64,000 nucleotides of DNA from Acidimicrobiales bacterium (lineage in GTDB: Bacteria; Actinomycetota; Acidimicrobiia; Acidimicrobiales; Iamiaceae), in the NCBI GenBank assembly GCA_020439505.1, contig JAGQSO010000203.1:1-64000 (forward strand), read 5' to 3'. The first letter of the stretch is position 1. Each line of letters opens with the position of its first letter. Below the pieces are notes generated by a model. It saw nothing but the letters and a program-made list of their open reading frames with translations, was not told where the DNA came from and ran no database searches. The translations under genes and the position numbers were made by a program. Positions 61,694 through 64,000 of the stretch are shown in pieces.

Positions 61694-64000
61694 ATGACGG
61701 GCGTTCCCGAGTCGATCACCGACGCCGCCCGGGACGATCCGCGACAACGGGCACGGGAGATCGCCTTTGGCGTGTTGAGCGTCACCGGCTACCTGCTGGC
61801 CGCGTACTGGGCCCGGCATCGGAGCCTTCCGGGCCCGATCCTCATCTGGTTCCCGCCTGCCGGGGTGGCGATCGCCGTCTTGTTCCTTCGTCCGAGACTC
61901 CTACCCCTGCTGGTCGCAGCCGAGGTCTTGTCGACCGCGGTGATCATGGGCATGGCCGACGAGTTCGGTGTCGTCGGTCTGGTCGTCAACGCACTGGTGA
62001 TCGTCGGCAGCTACCACCTGGCGGCGCTCACCCTGCGACGGATGGGTCTGGACCCCCGTCTACGGTCACCGAACGATCTCACCGTTCTGGCCTTCGGCTG
62101 CGTGGTGGTGGGTTCGGGTCTGGCGGCGGTCGGGGGGATCGCCGTGCAATGGACGCTGGGGATCGTCGACACGTCGGCGGTGGCGCGTTCGGTCGGCTTG
62201 TTCTGGGTAGGCGACGTGATCGCCTGTGCCAGCCTCACCCCCGCCCTGCTCATGACCGGCGACGCGCTGGTGACCGGTCGGGTTCCGACCCTGACCGATG
62301 CACCGCTGCGCCGCGACCGGCGCCTGGTGACGTTGGAGTACGTGTTGCCGTCGTTGACCGCCGTCGCCTTGATGACGATCGGCGACGACCCGATGAGGTT
62401 CGCCTACCTGGCGTTCGTGCCGGTCGTCGCTCTGGCGATGCGTCACGGTGTGACCGCGGCAGCGTTGTCCGGGGCGACGCTCGGCGCGGTCCTCACCGCC
62501 GCCGCCCACGTGCTGGTCACCGACCCCTTGGACCGCGCCGACTTCCAGCTGCTGATGGTGGTGCTCACCTTCTCGGGCCTGGCGGTCGGTGCCGCGGTGA
62601 GCTCCCGACGCGACCTGCTGGTGGCGACCACGCGAATCAGCGAGATCGTCGAGGCCAGCCCCGATCTGGTTGCCACCACCACCGTCGACGGTCGGATCCG
62701 CTACCTCAATCCGGCGGGACGCCGACTGCTCGGGACCCGGTCGCTCGAGGTGGGGTCCAGGGCCTTCGACCACATGGCCGACGAGTTGGCCGTGGAACTG
62801 CTGCGCGAGGCGATGGTGGAGGCCGCGGCCACCGGCTCGTCGACGGCCGAGACCCGACTGCGTCGAGCAGACGGAACCGTCATCCCGGTGTCACAGGTAC
62901 TCGTGGCCCACACCCCAGCCGACGGCGGTCAGGTCACCTTCAGCACGGTGTGTCGGGACATGACCGAGCAACGGGCACTCGAGGAGCAGCTTCGCAAAGC
63001 CGTCCTCTACGACGAGGCCACCGGCCTCCCCACCCGGGCTCTCCTCGAGGACAACCTGACCCGAACGATGTCCTCTACCGATCCCGACCAACGTACCGCG
63101 GTCATCTTCGCCGACATCGACCACCTTCACCGGGTCAACGAGGCCTACGGAAGCGATGTGGGCGACCGGGTTCTGGCCACGGTGTCCGGACGGTTGACCG
63201 ACCTGATCCGGGGAGCGGACCTCCTGGCCCGCCTCAGCGGGGTTCAGTTCGCGGTGGTTCTCCAAGACGTGTCCGACGAGTTCGAGCCGGTGATCTTCGC
63301 CAGCCGGATGCTGGCCTGCTTCTCCGATCCGATGGACATCGAGGGCCACCGGGTCAGGGTGTCGGGCAGCGTCGGGATCGCGGTGACCAGCGGCGAGGCC
63401 GACGTGCACGACATGTTGCGCAGCGCCGAGATCGCCCTGAACCGGGCAAAGGAAGCCGGGGGTGGACGGTTCGCACTGTTCGACCGGGAACTCGAGGAGC
63501 GCGCCCAGGCCCGCATGACATTGGAGTCAGATCTGCGTGACGTCCTGGAGAGCGGCTCGTGGTGGCTCGCCTACCAGCCGGTCGTCGATGCCGTCACCCA
63601 TGCGGTGACCGGCGCCGAGGTGCTCCTGCGCTACACCCACCCCGAGCGGGGTCCGGTGTCGCCCTACGAACTGGTCCGGCTGGCCGAACAGTCCGGATCG
63701 ATCATCGAGTTGGGCCGGTCGATCCTCGCCCGGGCCTGCGACGAAGTGTCCGAATGGCGTGACCTCGACCGGGGGATCACGATCGCCGTGAACGTGAGCG
63801 CCCTGCAACTACGCGACCCCGGCTTCGTGGCCGATGTCTCCACCATCCTGGGCGAGTCAGGGCTTCGCCCCTCGGACCTGGTGATCGAATTGACCGAGAC
63901 GACCCTGGCCACCGAAGGCCACGGTGAGGTGGAGGCGTTGGCCGCGTTGAGGTCGCTGGGCTGTCGCATCGCCCTCGACGATTTCGGCACCGGCTTCTCG
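61694..64000 (+). CDS. MASE1-PAS-GGDEF(degenerate)-EAL protein, C-terminus outside window
   Basis: From ATG 61694 (GGGAGG upstream) the frame stays open for 769 codons to the right edge. The N-terminal third is a polytopic MASE1-type sensor with ILIWFPPAGVAIAVLFLRP and further helices. A PAS domain follows (IVEASPDLVATTTVDGRIRY), then a GGDEF domain whose signature reads RLSGVQFAVVL, so cyclase activity is probably lost. The EAL domain keeps GAEVLLRYTHPERG, NVSALQLRD, ELTETTL and ALDDFGTGFS, so phosphodiesterase activity is likely. The membrane sensor would control c-di-GMP breakdown. It is divergent from the kinase-sigR genes. Confidence 0.92.
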   Translation, partial: MTGVPESITDAARDDPRQRAREIAFGVLSVTGYLLAAYWARHRSLPGPILIWFPPAGVAIAVLFLRPRLLPLLVAAEVLSTAVIMGMADEFGVVGLVVNALVIVGSYHLAALTLRRMGLDPRLRSPNDLTVLAFGCVVVGSGLAAVGGIAVQWTLGIVDTSAVARSVGLFWVGDVIACASLTPALLMTGDALVTGRVPTLTDAPLRRDRRLVTLEYVLPSLTAVALMTIGDDPMRFAYLAFVPVVALAMRHGVTAAALSGATLGAVLTAAAHVLVTDPLDRADFQLLMVVLTFSGLAVGAAVSSRRDLLVATTRISEIVEASPDLVATTTVDGRIRYLNPAGRRLLGTRSLEVGSRAFDHMADELAVELLREAMVEAAATGSSTAETRLRRADGTVIPVSQVLVAHTPADGGQVTFSTVCRDMTEQRALEEQLRKAVLYDEATGLPTRALLEDNLTRTMSSTDPDQRTAVIFADIDHLHRVNEAYGSDVGDRVLATVSGRLTDLIRGADLLARLSGVQFAVVLQDVSDEFEPVIFASRMLACFSDPMDIEGHRVRVSGSVGIAVTSGEADVHDMLRSAEIALNRAKEAGGGRFALFDRELEERAQARMTLESDLRDVLESGSWWLAYQPVVDAVTHAVTGAEVLLRYTHPERGPVSPYELVRLAEQSGSIIELGRSILARACDEVSEWRDLDRGITIAVNVSALQLRDPGFVADVSTILGESGLRPSDLVIELTETTLATEGHGEVEALAALRSLGCRIALDDFGTGFS

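Noticed and set aside
61462-63540. A 692-codon open frame on the plus strand
   Set aside because: It is the wrong frame. The frame from 61694 gives MASE1, PAS, GGDEF-like and EAL motifs to the window end; the other frame gives only Arg/Gly/Pro-rich sequence.

Overview
The window looks like a chromosomal segment of a high-GC actinomycete, most likely an uncultivated or little-studied member of the Acidimicrobiia. This is inferred from gene content and order, not from a marker-gene search. Evidence includes very high GC with dense overlapping genes, a mycothiol-type SigR/anti-sigma pair, ClpC, DisA-RadA, a HExxH metalloprotease of the F420-associated family, and a long core block. That block is rlmB-ispF-ispD...disA-radA...clpC...lysS...coaX...panD-panC-(DUF2520)-folK-folB-folP-folE-hpt-tilS-metalloprotease, which follows the order I recall from Mycobacterium tuberculosis. 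No insertion sequence, phage, CRISPR array, rRNA or origin was seen. No stretch over about 200 bases lacks a gene.

Layout. 1-4.4 kb: start of a lactate-dehydrogenase-like flavoenzyme, sucCD with a strong terminal hairpin, and small redox and membrane genes. 4.4-7.3 kb: an acyl-CoA ligase and a diguanylate cyclase. 7.35-12 kb: a glycan operon (GT-C-like membrane protein of visibly lower GC, nucleotide-sugar dehydrogenase, GT2, SDR epimerase) with overlapping starts and stops. 12-18 kb: PcrA helicase, a flippase-like membrane protein, an unknown protein and a PAS-GGDEF-EAL protein. 18-25 kb: an amidase, then LytR_C protein-otsB-otsA-glycerate kinase, then another PAS-GGDEF protein. 25-31 kb: a His-rich membrane protein, tRNA-Thr(TGT), a three-gene operon (amidase, PhyH dioxygenase, PhnZ/TmpB-type HD oxygenase) and another GGDEF protein. 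31-41 kb: rlmB, ispF, ispD, a Crp-type regulator, disA, radA, a luciferase-like monooxygenase with a TetR gene and a complex operator, and clpC. 41-48 kb: polyprenyl synthase, CapA-like lipoprotein, lipid-kinase-like protein, hydrolase, a degenerate acyltransferase and a degenerate SDR coupled to lysS. 48-60 kb: MerE-like protein, then cofactor synthesis (CoA, NAD, pantothenate, folate), hpt, tilS and metalloprotease. 60-64 kb: SigR system with a protein kinase, and a MASE1-PAS-GGDEF-EAL gene running off the end.

How the genes fit together. The cofactor block makes the NAD, pantothenate/CoA and folate used by core metabolism, with sucCD and the isoprenoid genes nearby. Second-messenger signalling is prominent: five GGDEF proteins, two of them with EAL domains, plus the c-di-AMP synthase DisA and a cyclic-nucleotide-type Crp regulator. 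The most attractive candidate system is the amidase-dioxygenase-HD operon. Its last two genes carry the residues of the oxidative C-P bond cleavage pair PhnY/PhnZ or TmpA/TmpB, and the amidase in front of them is not part of the described pathway as I know it.

All functions come from reading motifs and recalling families. No database search or structure prediction was run.
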